This document shows positions 19,325-26,387 of a stretch of 64,000 nucleotides of DNA, one piece after another. The notes beneath the pieces were generated by a model. It saw only the letters and a list, made by a program, of their open reading frames with translations, was not told where the DNA came from and did not search any database. Source of the stretch: Shinella granuli (GTDB lineage: Bacteria > Pseudomonadota > Alphaproteobacteria > Rhizobiales > Rhizobiaceae); NCBI RefSeq assembly GCF_004341885.1, contig NZ_SLVX01000002.1:62001-126000 (forward strand). The letters are read 5' to 3'. Numbering within the stretch: the first letter of the stretch is position 1; each line of letters starts with the position of its first letter. The position numbers and the translations under genes are program-made.

Positions 19325-19927
19325 ATGGCTTTCGAACTTCCGCCGCTTCCCTACGATTACGATGCGCTCGCGCCCTTCATGTCGCGCGAAACGCTCGAAT
19401 ATCACCATGACAAGCACCACAAGGCCTATGTCGACAACGGCAACAAGCTGGCCGAGGAAGCGGGCCTTCAGGACCTCTCGCTGGAAGAGATCGTCAAGAA
19501 GTCCTACGGCACCAACCAGGGCCTCTTCAACAATGCCGGCCAGCACTACAACCACGTGCACTTCTGGAAGTGGATGAAGAAGGGCGGCGGCGGCAAGAGC
19601 CTGCCGGGCGCCCTGCAAAAGGCGATCGACAGCGATCTCGGCGGCTATGACAAGTTCAAGGCCGATTTCGTCGCCGCCGGTACCACGCAGTTCGGCTCCG
19701 GCTGGGCCTGGCTCTCCGTCAAGGACGGCAAGCTCGCCATCTCCAAGACCCCGAACGGCGAGAACCCGCTGGTGCACGGCGCAAGCCCGATCCTCGGCGT
19801 CGACGTCTGGGAGCACTCCTACTACATCGACTACCGCAACGCCCGCCCGAAATACCTCGAGGCCTTCGTCGACAGCCTGATCAACTGGGACTACGTCCTG
19901 GAGCGCTACGAAGCCGCCACGAAGTAA
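19325..19927 (+). CDS. sodB: Superoxide dismutase, Fe/Mn type
   Basis: 200 aa starting at the ATG behind AGAGGAGACACCACG. Metal ligands are all present: His27 in LEYHHDKHHKAYVDN, a second His in NNAGQHYNHVHFWKWM near residue 79, and the Asp and His of DVWEHSYYIDYRN near 160-164. Family members convert superoxide to oxygen and peroxide in the cytoplasm; rhizobial enzymes of this type may be cambialistic, so iron versus manganese is not decided here. It is monocistronic with a terminator 30 bp downstream. Confidence 0.96.
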   Translation: MAFELPPLPYDYDALAPFMSRETLEYHHDKHHKAYVDNGNKLAEEAGLQDLSLEEIVKKSYGTNQGLFNNAGQHYNHVHFWKWMKKGGGGKSLPGALQKAIDSDLGGYDKFKADFVAAGTTQFGSGWAWLSVKDGKLAISKTPNGENPLVHGASPILGVDVWEHSYYIDYRNARPKYLEAFVDSLINWDYVLERYEAATK

Positions 19928-19952
19928 GGCGTTTTTCCCGTTCGAGTTCAGG

Positions 19953-19986
19953 AAACCCCGGCTGGAAACGGCCGGGTTTTTTCTTT
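19953..19986 (+). terminator. Rho-independent terminator of sodB
   Basis: AAACCCCGGC and GGCCGGGTTT arms with a short loop are followed by TTTTTTCTTTC, 26 bp past the sodB stop. Confidence 0.85.
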
Positions 19987-20024
19987 CGTCGACAAAAAGA
20001 CATGATGATGGCATAAATGCCAAC

Positions 20025-20306
20025 ATGGATGCCGTGCTTCTCGAGCGGTCGAAAACGGTTCTGCCGGATGGCGCGATCATCGAGATCGTGCTCTGGCGGG
20101 TTCCCGAACCCGTTGCGGGAAGCAGCCATCTTTACAAATACCGCCTGTTCTATGGGCGGAACGGCCGGCGTGTCGTCGGCTTCGACAATGAGCGCGGCAA
20201 GGGCGATCATTGCCATCTCGACGGGGAGGAGCGTCCCTATGCCTTCTCCACCATTGCCGCACTGCTCGAGGATTTTCGGGCGGAGATTGCAAAACGGAGG
20301 CCGTGA
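20025..20306 (+). CDS. TumE-family toxin (DUF6516)
   Basis: 93 aa from the ATG at 20025. The sequence (IIEIVLWRVPEPVAGSSHLYKYRLFYGRNGRRVVGFDNERGKGDHCHLDG) matches the TumE/DUF6516 toxin family, whose members have the conserved R-x-FDN-x-GKGDH-x-H segment; a nuclease-like role is suspected for the family. The gene ends directly before the antitoxin start with no gap, giving the toxin-first order known for tumE-tumA. No good ribosome site is seen ahead of it, which fits low toxin expression. Confidence 0.8.
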   Translation: MDAVLLERSKTVLPDGAIIEIVLWRVPEPVAGSSHLYKYRLFYGRNGRRVVGFDNERGKGDHCHLDGEERPYAFSTIAALLEDFRAEIAKRRP

Positions 20307-20675
20307 ATGAAGCGCGCCCGCATTCAGATCCGCAGCGATACCGACGCTGTCCTGTCCGAAAACCTCGCGCGTGCCGCCGAAGCAGCACGGACGGGGGTGC
20401 CGTCCGATCCGGTCGCGACCTTTACCTTCAGTTCGCCCGGGCAGCTTTTCTCCGTGATCAGCCCGAAGCGCTGGGCATTGATCGAGCATTTGCAGAAGAT
20501 CGGCCCGAGCAGCATCCGGGCGCTGGCGCGCGCGCTCGGCCGCGATGTGAAGCGGGTGCATGATGATGTGACGGCACTCGCCGAATGGGGCATCATCGAG
20601 CGCACCGCTGACGGAAAGGTCGAAGTGCCCTTCGACGTCATCCACGCCGATTTCGATTTGCGCGCGGTCGCATAG
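20307..20675 (+). CDS. TumA-family antitoxin (winged-helix DNA-binding protein)
   Basis: 122 aa starting immediately after the toxin stop, with CGGAGG 11 bp ahead. Residues ~50-105 are a winged helix (LIEHLQKIGPSSIRALARALGRDVKRVHDDVTALAEWGIIERT) of the HVO_A0114/MarR-like type found next to TumE proteins. The N-terminus (RIQIRSDTDAVLSENLARAAEAARTG) probably binds the toxin. The protein should repress its own operon and neutralise TumE. It is convergent with the WYL regulator gene, 8 bp away. Confidence 0.8.
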   Translation: MKRARIQIRSDTDAVLSENLARAAEAARTGVPSDPVATFTFSSPGQLFSVISPKRWALIEHLQKIGPSSIRALARALGRDVKRVHDDVTALAEWGIIERTADGKVEVPFDVIHADFDLRAVA

Positions 20676-20683
20676 GTTCCCGC

Positions 20684-21382
20684 TCACCCCGCATCCCGCC
20701 GGCTCTCCGCCCAGCCGGAAATCCAGAGCTGCCGCAGCCTGTCGCCCTCGCCGCGGAAATGCCTGCCGGTCGTTTCGCAGGCCTCCACCCGGTCGGCGCG
20801 GAAATTGCGGATGGCTTCGCGCAGCTCGCACCAGGCGACGATATTGGCGGTCTCGGAATAGTAGATGAGGGCGATGGGGCGGATGGTGCGCTCGCTGCCG
20901 CGGCCATATTCGTCGCGGTAGTCGATCATCAGCGTCTCCTCGTCGCGGATCGCTCGGCGCACCGTGGCAAGGTCGATGCCCTCGGGCTGGCGCGGCGTCG
21001 TGCCCCAGGCGTGCAGGGCGCGGGCGGAGAGCGTCTGGCGCAGCGGCGGCGGCACGGCGCCGGCGATCTTGTCGCCGACCCGCCGGGCGGCGGCCTTCAG
21101 CTCCGCGTCACCGGTTCGCTCCAGGAGCGCCAGCGCCAGCACCACGGCCTCGGTCTCCTCGATCGAGAACATCAGCGGCGGCAGGTCGAAGCCGGGGCGC
21201 AGGATATAGCCGATGCCCCGCTCGCCCTCCACCGGCACGCGCATCGCCTGCAGGGCGGCGATGTCGCGGTAGATCGAGCGCACCGTCACCTCCAGCCGCC
21301 CGGCGATCTCGGCCGCCGTTATCGGGTGGCGGGCGAGGCGCAGGATCTGGATGATCTCGAACAGCCGCGAAGCCTTGCGCAT
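20684..21382 (-). CDS. YafY-like HTH/WYL-domain transcriptional regulator
   Basis: 232 aa from the ATG at 21382 (MRKASRLFEI), with AGGGGAACGACC upstream; a GTG 24 bp further up is also open. Residues 1-60 are an HTH_11 winged helix (ITAAEIAGRLEVTVRSIYRDIAALQAMRVPVEGERGIGYIL) and residues ~130-225 a WYL effector domain (LMIDYRDEYGRGSERTIRPIALIYYSETANIVAWCELREAIRNFRADRV), with Tyr in place of Trp in the name-giving motif. It is divergent from the LysE-type exporter gene, and the intergenic region holds a large inverted repeat, so it very likely controls that exporter. Confidence 0.92.
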   Translation of the reverse strand: MRKASRLFEIIQILRLARHPITAAEIAGRLEVTVRSIYRDIAALQAMRVPVEGERGIGYILRPGFDLPPLMFSIEETEAVVLALALLERTGDAELKAAARRVGDKIAGAVPPPLRQTLSARALHAWGTTPRQPEGIDLATVRRAIRDEETLMIDYRDEYGRGSERTIRPIALIYYSETANIVAWCELREAIRNFRADRVEACETTGRHFRGEGDRLRQLWISGWAESRRDAG

Positions 21383-21396
21383 GGTCGTTCCCCTCA

Positions 21397-21504
21397 CAAC
21401 TGACACAACCCTGTCAGTTGGTCTCCATTATAGCACGCTTCAAGCGCTTGAAACACAAGGAGGCAGCGGGCTTCCGGGCGCATATCGGCAATGGACAACT
21501 GACA
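21397..21504. promoter_or_regulatory. WYL-regulator operator: inverted repeat plus a distant half-site
   Basis: CAACTGACA (21397-21405) and TGTCAGTTG (21412-21420) form a perfect 9-bp inverted repeat with a 6-bp spacer 15 bp upstream of the regulator start. The same half-site CAACTGACA returns at 21496-21504, overlapping the first base of the exporter ATG. Recurrence of an exact 9-mer at both gene starts supports an operator that acts on both. Confidence 0.75.
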
Positions 21505-22136
21505 TGACCTACAGCGAAAACCTCTGGCTCTTCTTCCTGCTCGTCTCCGGCATCATCATCGTGCCGGGCATGGACATGGTCTTCGTGCTGGCGAGTTCCC
21601 TCTCCGGCGGGCGCAGGGCGGGGCTCTCGGCGACCTTCGGCATCATGGCGGGCGGCCTCGTGCACACGCTCTATGCCGCGCTCGGCGTCGGCATGCTGCT
21701 GCATTTCGCGCCGGGCCTCTTCAACGGCCTGCTGCTCCTCGGCGCCGCCTATGTCGCCTTCATCGGCTGGCAGCTCTTCCGCTCCTCGATCGTCGTCGAT
21801 GCCGTCGGCAGCCTCGACCGGCGCGGCCTTGTGGCCCGCTTTCGCCAGGGCGCGCTGACGAGCCTGATGAACCCGAAGGCCTATCTCTTCATGCTCGCCG
21901 TCTTCCCGCAGTTCCTGCGCCCGGAATTCGGCCCGCTGTGGCGCCAGACGCTCGTCATGCTGGCCATGATCTGGGCGACGCAGCTTGCCGTCTATGGCGG
22001 CCTTGCGCTCGCCGCCGCCCGCAGCCGCGATGCGCTGACCGGCAGCCCTGCCGCCACGCGCCTCGTTGGCCGCGCCGCCGGCGTGCTGCTTGTGGCGATC
22101 GCGGTGGTTACGGTGTGGCGGGGTTGGGAGACGTGA
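21504..22136 (+). CDS. LysE/RhtB-family amino acid exporter
   Basis: 210 aa with six membrane helices. The family signature is GIIIVPGMDMVFVLASSLSGGRRAGLSATFGIMAGGLVHT near residues 17-56, and LTSLMNPKAYLFMLAVFPQF holds the NPK motif of the LysE/RhtB fold. Members export amino acids or related metabolites from the cytoplasm; which one cannot be said. No clear ribosome site precedes the ATG, and an operator half-site overlaps it, so expression is likely tightly held by the divergent WYL regulator. Its 3' end overlaps the convergent PAP2 gene by 29 bp. Confidence 0.9.
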   Translation: MTYSENLWLFFLLVSGIIIVPGMDMVFVLASSLSGGRRAGLSATFGIMAGGLVHTLYAALGVGMLLHFAPGLFNGLLLLGAAYVAFIGWQLFRSSIVVDAVGSLDRRGLVARFRQGALTSLMNPKAYLFMLAVFPQFLRPEFGPLWRQTLVMLAMIWATQLAVYGGLALAAARSRDALTGSPAATRLVGRAAGVLLVAIAVVTVWRGWET

Positions 22137-23169
22137 TCGCGGCGGCGGCGGGCATCGGCAGGCGGTTCGCAAAAAGCCGTTTCAAGCCGACATGCAGGAG
22201 CCCGACGACGACGATGGAGACGTAGCCATCGATGGCATAGTGCCAACCGAAGAGGACGGAGCTGAGGGCAACGATGCCCAGATAGATAAACCCGATGGTG
22301 CCGGCCTTGCGGTTGATGTCCCAGAGCAGGAACGCATTCATCGCCGCAACGCCCACATGGACGCTTGGAAAGGCCGAAATGCCGGTTCCGATCCCGATGG
22401 TTCCGTTCACGTAGCTTTGCCAGAGATAGGGCCGGTGTGTCGGTCCTATCCGCTCGAGCAGGACCTGCATCTGGCCGCCGAAGCGCGTGGCATCCCCGGT
22501 GACATCCGCATAGAAGACGGGCCCGGCCGAAAGGAACAGGCAGGCCAGCAGGCTGCCGAGCACCACCCATACGGAGGCGAAGGTCAGGAAGTAGCGCAGC
22601 CGGATGGCGCTCGCATCCTTGCGGGTAGCAATGAAGAAGGCCGGGATGAAGGCCAGGGCCATCCAGCCGACCATGTAATTCCACTGCAGGATGTTCAGGA
22701 GGAACGGATAGTCGAGAGCCTGCAGCAAGGCAGGCCCGGGATCCATGCCGCCATGAAGCCATGCATCGATATCGGCTTGCGCACGGTCATGGGGAAACCC
22801 GTCCATCAGAACCGGCATGAGGGTCTTGAACGTGGTGAACGATCCCATGAACAGGATCAGCATCGCCAGCGTCACCACGGCCGAGGCGATGTTGCCCGAC
22901 AGGGTGGGCAAGGCCGAAACCATCGTCCGCAGGCCGGGCCTGTCCGATCGCAGGCACCACAGGAGCACATGCGTGATGGTGGTGACCAGCGGCAGGCCGA
23001 TGAAGTAGAGGGGGCCGAAATTCGCCAGGTATTGCTGGTAGGATGCCGCAACGAGCGCCCCCTGCGATGCTGCGATAAGAAGCACCGCCGCGGTATAGGC
23101 GATGACGACACCATGGAACGGCGCCATGGCTTTGACATTGGCACAAAAGGCGGTTGTGAACGCACGCAT
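22108..23169 (-). CDS. PAP2-superfamily membrane phosphatase
   Basis: 353 aa from the ATG at 23169 (MRAFTTAF). About eight membrane helices are predicted by eye. The catalytic PAP2 motifs are near the C-terminus: SAFPSVHVG carries the conserved His and GWHYAIDGY the second His and Asp, spaced as in the AUR1/PAP2_3 group. The earlier basic motif is less clear. The group includes inositol-phosphoceramide synthase-like and lipid-phosphate phosphatases acting on the outer face of the inner membrane. The lipid substrate is unknown. It overlaps the exporter gene tail to tail by 29 bp. Confidence 0.8.
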   Translation of the reverse strand: MRAFTTAFCANVKAMAPFHGVVIAYTAAVLLIAASQGALVAASYQQYLANFGPLYFIGLPLVTTITHVLLWCLRSDRPGLRTMVSALPTLSGNIASAVVTLAMLILFMGSFTTFKTLMPVLMDGFPHDRAQADIDAWLHGGMDPGPALLQALDYPFLLNILQWNYMVGWMALAFIPAFFIATRKDASAIRLRYFLTFASVWVVLGSLLACLFLSAGPVFYADVTGDATRFGGQMQVLLERIGPTHRPYLWQSYVNGTIGIGTGISAFPSVHVGVAAMNAFLLWDINRKAGTIGFIYLGIVALSSVLFGWHYAIDGYVSIVVVGLLHVGLKRLFANRLPMPAAAAITSPNPATP

Positions 23170-23375
23170 TGCTGACCCGGCGCTGCCCAATCCTCGACGA
23201 TCCCTCTGGTCTGCACGCAAAGCGTCAAGGAAGAGTGAAGAACGGCCGGTATGCGGCTGTATGGCGGGCCATCAAAAAGATTTTACTGTCTGGAATCGTT
23301 CAAAATGCAAAGATGCCCGCGCATCGTAAACCGGCGGCGCGGAGGAAACCGCCCGCCAGCAACCGGGAGAACCCG

Positions 23376-23819
23376 ATGAAGTTCAGGACTTTGGCGGCCG
23401 CGGCCGCTCTTGCGGTCATCGGCGCAGGGGCCGTCGTGGCGGCGGACGAGCCGCAGGTCGTGCGCCAGGAGATAATGAAGAAGGTCGGCGGGGCCATGGG
23501 CGCGCTTGCCGGCATCGCAAAAGGCGAAAAGCCCTATGATGCGGACGTCGTCAAGGCGTCCCTGACCACCATGAGCGAAGCGGCGAAGGCCTTCCCGGAC
23601 CAGTTCCCGGCCGGTTCGGAGGCGGGCAGTGAGACCGAAGCCAGCCCGAAGATCTGGGAGGCGATGGACGACTTCAAGGCCAAGGCCGCCAAGCTCGGCG
23701 CGGATGCCGACACGGTGCTCGCCAGCCTGCCGGCGGACCAGGCGGCGGTCGGGGCTGCGCTCGGCACGATCGGGCCCAATTGCGCAGGCTGTCATGAGGT
23801 CTACCGCGTCAAGAAGTGA
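23376..23819 (+). CDS. Class II cytochrome c (c'/c556 type)
   Basis: 147 aa from the ATG at 23376, preceded by GGGAGAACCCG. A signal peptide (MKFRTLAAAAALAVIGAGAVVA) leads to a four-helix-bundle sequence with the single haem motif CAGCH only nine residues from the C-terminus, the mark of class II cytochromes. Met or solvent at the sixth site cannot be decided. It works in the periplasm as an electron carrier or small-gas binding protein. A diheme cytochrome gene follows 174 bp later, with a perfect hairpin in between. Confidence 0.9.
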   Translation: MKFRTLAAAAALAVIGAGAVVAADEPQVVRQEIMKKVGGAMGALAGIAKGEKPYDADVVKASLTTMSEAAKAFPDQFPAGSEAGSETEASPKIWEAMDDFKAKAAKLGADADTVLASLPADQAAVGAALGTIGPNCAGCHEVYRVKK

Positions 23820-23887
23820 CCGCGGTAGACCCTTCCAACCGAAACCGATGCAGATCGCCTCGGCGCACCGCCGTGGCCGCGATCCGT

Positions 23888-23929
23888 GGCATTCCCGGCC
23901 GGGGCGAAATCGCCTCGGCCGGGAATGCC
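23888..23929 (+). terminator. Perfect 42-nt hairpin between the two cytochrome genes
   Basis: GGCATTCCCGGCCG pairs with CGGCCGGGAATGCC, and the interior GGGCGA/TCGCCT continues the stem to a two-base loop, so the whole 42 nt folds on itself. No T run follows on the plus strand. It may stabilise the upstream mRNA or lower expression of the downstream gene; rated as terminator-like. Confidence 0.5.
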
Positions 23930-23993
23930 GAAGAACAGGGCTTTCCGGATGCCGCGATGACGGGGCTCGCGCGGCTGGCGAGAGGGAATTCTC

Positions 23994-24902
23994 ATGGCAC
24001 TCAAGAAGCTTCTCGGCGGGATCGTCGTGCTCGGCGCGATCGGCGCCGGCGCCTTCCTCTTCATCACCGCGCCGGAGCGGCTGCCGGCCGAGACCTGGGC
24101 CGCGGCGGGCGCGCCGGACCTGGCGAACGGCGAGCGCATCTTCCATGCCGGGGGCTGCACGAGCTGTCATGCCGCGCCGGGCGCGGCCGATGACCAGAAG
24201 CTGGTGCTGGCGGGCGGCCTTGCGCTGAAGAGCCCGTTCGGCACCTTCCACGCGCCGAACATCTCTCCCGACGAGACGGCCGGCATCGGCGCCTGGACGC
24301 TGGCGCAGTTCGGCGACGCGATGAAGCGCGGCACCGGCCGCGACGGCGAGCACCTCTACCCGTCCTTCCCTTACGCTTCCTATGCGCGCATGACGGTGCA
24401 GGACATCGCCGACCTCTACGGCTACCTGAAGACCCTGCCGAAGAGCGGCAATGTCGCGCCCGGCCATGATCTGCCGTTCCCGTTCAACATGCGCCTGGCG
24501 CTCGGCGGCTGGAAGTTCCTCTATCTCGACGAGGCACCGCGGGTGGCGCTTGCGAGCGCCGACGAGACCATCAGGCGCGGCCAGTATCTCGTGGAAGGGC
24601 CGGGCCATTGCGGCGAGTGCCACACGCCGCGCGACGTCCTCGGCGGGCTCAAGACGGACCTCTGGCTGGCCGGCGGGCCGAACCCGGAAGGCGAGGGGCG
24701 CGTGCCCAACATCACGCCGGCCGAGGGCGGCTTCGGCAGTTGGAGCGCGGGCGACATCGCCAGCTATCTCGAAACCGGCTTCACGCCGGAATTCGACAGC
24801 GTCGGCGGCGCCATGGTGCCGGTGCAGAAGAACATGGCGCTGCTGCCGAAGGAGGACCGCGAGGCGATCGCGGCCTATCTGAAGGCGATCCCGGCGCATT
24901 GA
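23994..24902 (+). CDS. Membrane-anchored diheme cytochrome c
   Basis: 302 aa. Residues 5-28 form an uncleaved-looking N-terminal membrane anchor. Two class I haem motifs follow, CTSCH near residue 54 and CGECH near residue 205, each in a cytochrome c domain with conserved downstream loops (NISPDETAGIGAWTLAQFGDAMKRG and NITPAEGGFGSWSAGDIASYLETG). These are the hallmarks of the cytochrome subunits of membrane-bound alcohol/aldehyde/gluconate dehydrogenases, although only two of the usual three haems are present. It should hand electrons from a periplasmic dehydrogenase to the respiratory chain; the partner is not adjacent. The PQQ glucose dehydrogenase at 27 kb normally uses quinone directly. 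Confidence 0.88.
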   Translation: MALKKLLGGIVVLGAIGAGAFLFITAPERLPAETWAAAGAPDLANGERIFHAGGCTSCHAAPGAADDQKLVLAGGLALKSPFGTFHAPNISPDETAGIGAWTLAQFGDAMKRGTGRDGEHLYPSFPYASYARMTVQDIADLYGYLKTLPKSGNVAPGHDLPFPFNMRLALGGWKFLYLDEAPRVALASADETIRRGQYLVEGPGHCGECHTPRDVLGGLKTDLWLAGGPNPEGEGRVPNITPAEGGFGSWSAGDIASYLETGFTPEFDSVGGAMVPVQKNMALLPKEDREAIAAYLKAIPAH

Positions 24903-24963
24903 GGCGGGGTGCGGGGGCAATGCCCAGTTCCGCAGTGTCAGCCCACCTTGCCCCACCCTCTGT

Positions 24964-25043
24964 CGTCATCCTCGGCCTTGAGCCGAGGATCCAGGCCTCA
25001 CCCGGAGCGTGGATGCGCGGCTCAAGGCGCCGCGCATGACGGA
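24964..25043. repeat. Intergenic palindromic repeat, two inverted units
   Basis: Same family as 406-486: CGTCATCCTCGGCCTTGAGCCGAGGATCCA on the left and a diverged inverse ending GCGCATGACGGAGG on the right. It lies between the convergent cytochrome and DJ-1 genes. Confidence 0.75.
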
Positions 25044-25053
25044 GGAGGGGCGA

Positions 25054-25647
25054 TCATGCCGTCACGCCCGGCGCCTTGCGGTGCTCGTCGCCATACAGCG
25101 CGAGATAGTCGAACAGGTCGGCGGAGCCGAGGCCGATGGCGTCGAGGATTTCCCGCGTGAAGGAGACGGGGGCCGTGCCCGAGGCGGTGATGACGGCGCG
25201 GTCGCTGACGGCCTGCGGCTGGTCGCGATAGAGCGCCGCCCCGCGATAGCCGGGCACGACCTGCGGCAACTGTCCGCGATAGTTGCCGGTATGCGCCCGG
25301 TCGTCGAGCAGGCCGAGGCGGCCGAGCGCCAGTGTCGCATCGCAGATCGCGGCGACCGGCTTGCCCGCCGAAACGAAGCGCGCGACCGGAGCCGAAAGGT
25401 CAGGCGCCTCGCCGGATTGCCAGATCGTGCCGCCGCACAGCACCAGCACGTCGAAATCGCCGGGCGCGGCGTCCTCCGCCCTGCCGGCGGATCGGATGGA
25501 GACGCCGCCAAGCGAGGTCACCTCCGCGCCGCCGGGCGTCAGGACCACGGTCTCGGCCCCGCAGTCGCCCCGCGCCGTCGCCATCAGCAGCCCGCATTCC
25601 CAGTCGGCGTAACCCTCGGTCAGCACGATGGCCAGTCGCTTTGCCAT
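25054..25647 (-). CDS. DJ-1/PfpI-family protein (class I glutamine amidotransferase fold)
   Basis: 197 aa from the ATG at 25647 (MAKRLAIVLTEGYADWE); a longer frame to 25692 lacks support. It has the DJ-1 flavodoxin-like core with the Glu of GYADWECGLL near residue 15 and the nucleophile-elbow Cys in PVAAICDATLALG near residue 102; the usual CHG is CDA here, as in some YoaZ/type 1 amidotransferases. The family includes glyoxalases, deglycases and chaperones; function here is undefined. It starts 25 bp after the GNAT gene and is likely co-transcribed with it under the attenuator at 26212-26347. Confidence 0.85.
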   Translation of the reverse strand: MAKRLAIVLTEGYADWECGLLMATARGDCGAETVVLTPGGAEVTSLGGVSIRSAGRAEDAAPGDFDVLVLCGGTIWQSGEAPDLSAPVARFVSAGKPVAAICDATLALGRLGLLDDRAHTGNYRGQLPQVVPGYRGAALYRDQPQAVSDRAVITASGTAPVSFTREILDAIGLGSADLFDYLALYGDEHRKAPGVTA

Positions 25648-25672
25648 GTCGATGTCCTCCCCCAGCGTATTG

Positions 25673-26173
25673 TCAGCCCAGGGACTGGACATAGCGCATC
25701 CCGGTGACCGGGCCAGCCCGGAAGTTCATCTGCTCGTAGAAGCGGTGGGCGCCGAAATTGCCGGTCGCCGCGCTCACCGAGAGGTAGCCGCAGCCGGCGA
25801 TGCGGGCGTGCTCGCGGGCGCGGGAGACGAGGTGGCGGCCGATGCCGTGGCCGCGATGGTCCTTGCGCACGAAGATCTGGTGCAGCTCCATGCCGCGCAG
25901 ACCTTCCAGCGCGCGGTACATCGGCACCAGCAGGGCGTAGCCGATCAGCCGGCCGCCGGCTTCGGCGACGAGCGCGGTGATCCAGGGATGGGTGCCGAAG
26001 AGGTCGCGGTCGAGGTCGGCGGCGGAAACCTTCGCCGTGTCGCCGTGGCATTCGGCATGCAGGGCGATCATGTCGAGGATCTGCTGCAGGTCGCCCCGGC
26101 GCGCGGCGCGGATGGTCAGCATCGGCGGGCGTTCGAGGGCGGCGGGGTCGAGTTTGATGACGGTATTCTGCAT
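25673..26173 (-). CDS. GNAT-family N-acetyltransferase under attenuator control
   Basis: 166 aa from the ATG at 26173 behind CCAGGAGCCCGAA. The GNAT fold is clear: LTIRAARRGDLQQILDMI at beta1-alpha1, ELHQIFVRKDHRGHGIGRHLVSRA as motif A with the acetyl-CoA loop R-x-x-G-x-G/A, and NFGAHRFYEQMNFRAGP as motif B. The length and FFGTHPW region resemble diamine/aromatic or antibiotic acetyltransferase-like members, but the substrate is unknown. What marks it out is the 5' leader: a leaderless 16-codon reading frame with a Tyr-Phe-Trp-Leu-Phe run, followed by mutually exclusive hairpins. If real, the enzyme is made when aromatic aminoacyl-tRNA is short. Confidence 0.88.
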   Translation of the reverse strand: MQNTVIKLDPAALERPPMLTIRAARRGDLQQILDMIALHAECHGDTAKVSAADLDRDLFGTHPWITALVAEAGGRLIGYALLVPMYRALEGLRGMELHQIFVRKDHRGHGIGRHLVSRAREHARIAGCGYLSVSAATGNFGAHRFYEQMNFRAGPVTGMRYVQSLG

Positions 26174-26211
26174 TTCGGGCTCCTGGGTTTTGTGCCATCA
26201 GGTGCCAGAAA

Positions 26212-26240
26212 CAACAAAGCCGCCTGATGGCGGCTTGTTG
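26212..26240 (-). terminator. Attenuator terminator hairpin ahead of the GNAT gene
   Basis: On the minus strand CAACAAGCCGCC pairs with GGCGGCTTTGTTG around ATCA, followed by TTTCT, 39 bp before the start codon. A competing pairing exists: GCGGCTGTT at 26257-26249 can pair with AAC-A-AGCCGC inside the 5' arm, and that segment can in turn pair with GCCGC in the leader ORF near 26290. Confidence 0.75.
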
Positions 26241-26261
26241 ACATGATCGAACAGCCGCTCC

Positions 26262-26312
26262 TTATCGGAACAGCCAAAAATACGTCGCGGCGATGGGTGC
26301 GTTCGTGATCAT
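26262..26312 (-). CDS. Leader peptide with a Tyr-Phe-Trp-Leu-Phe run
   Basis: ATG at 26312 opens 16 codons, MITNAPIAATYFWLFR, ending TAA at 26262. The -10 element AATATC lies only six bases upstream, so the predicted transcript begins at the A of ATG and the message is leaderless, as known for rhizobial trpL. Five consecutive large hydrophobic/aromatic residues, four of them aromatic, sit just before the stop, right where a stalled ribosome would cover segment 1 of the attenuator. It is too short to be a functional enzyme; its role is to measure Phe/Tyr/Trp-tRNA charging. Confidence 0.7.
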   Translation of the reverse strand: MITNAPIAATYFWLFR

Positions 26313-26318
26313 GGACGC

Positions 26319-26347
26319 GATATTCTCGAAATTCCGCCCGTTGTCAA
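26319..26347 (-). promoter_or_regulatory. Sigma-70-type promoter of the attenuated GNAT operon
   Basis: TTGACA (26347-26342) and AATATC (26324-26319) with an exact 17-bp spacer on the minus strand. The expected start point coincides with the first base of the leader-peptide ATG at 26312. Confidence 0.7.
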
Positions 26348-26387
26348 TCGGGCCTCGCAAGAAAAAGACGGACGAAAGCGGAGGTGG

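Noticed and set aside
26262-26312. A tRNA or other structured RNA gene in the 26174-26387 gap
   Set aside because: No cloverleaf or CCA-like end could be found; the structure is better explained as promoter, leader peptide and attenuator.
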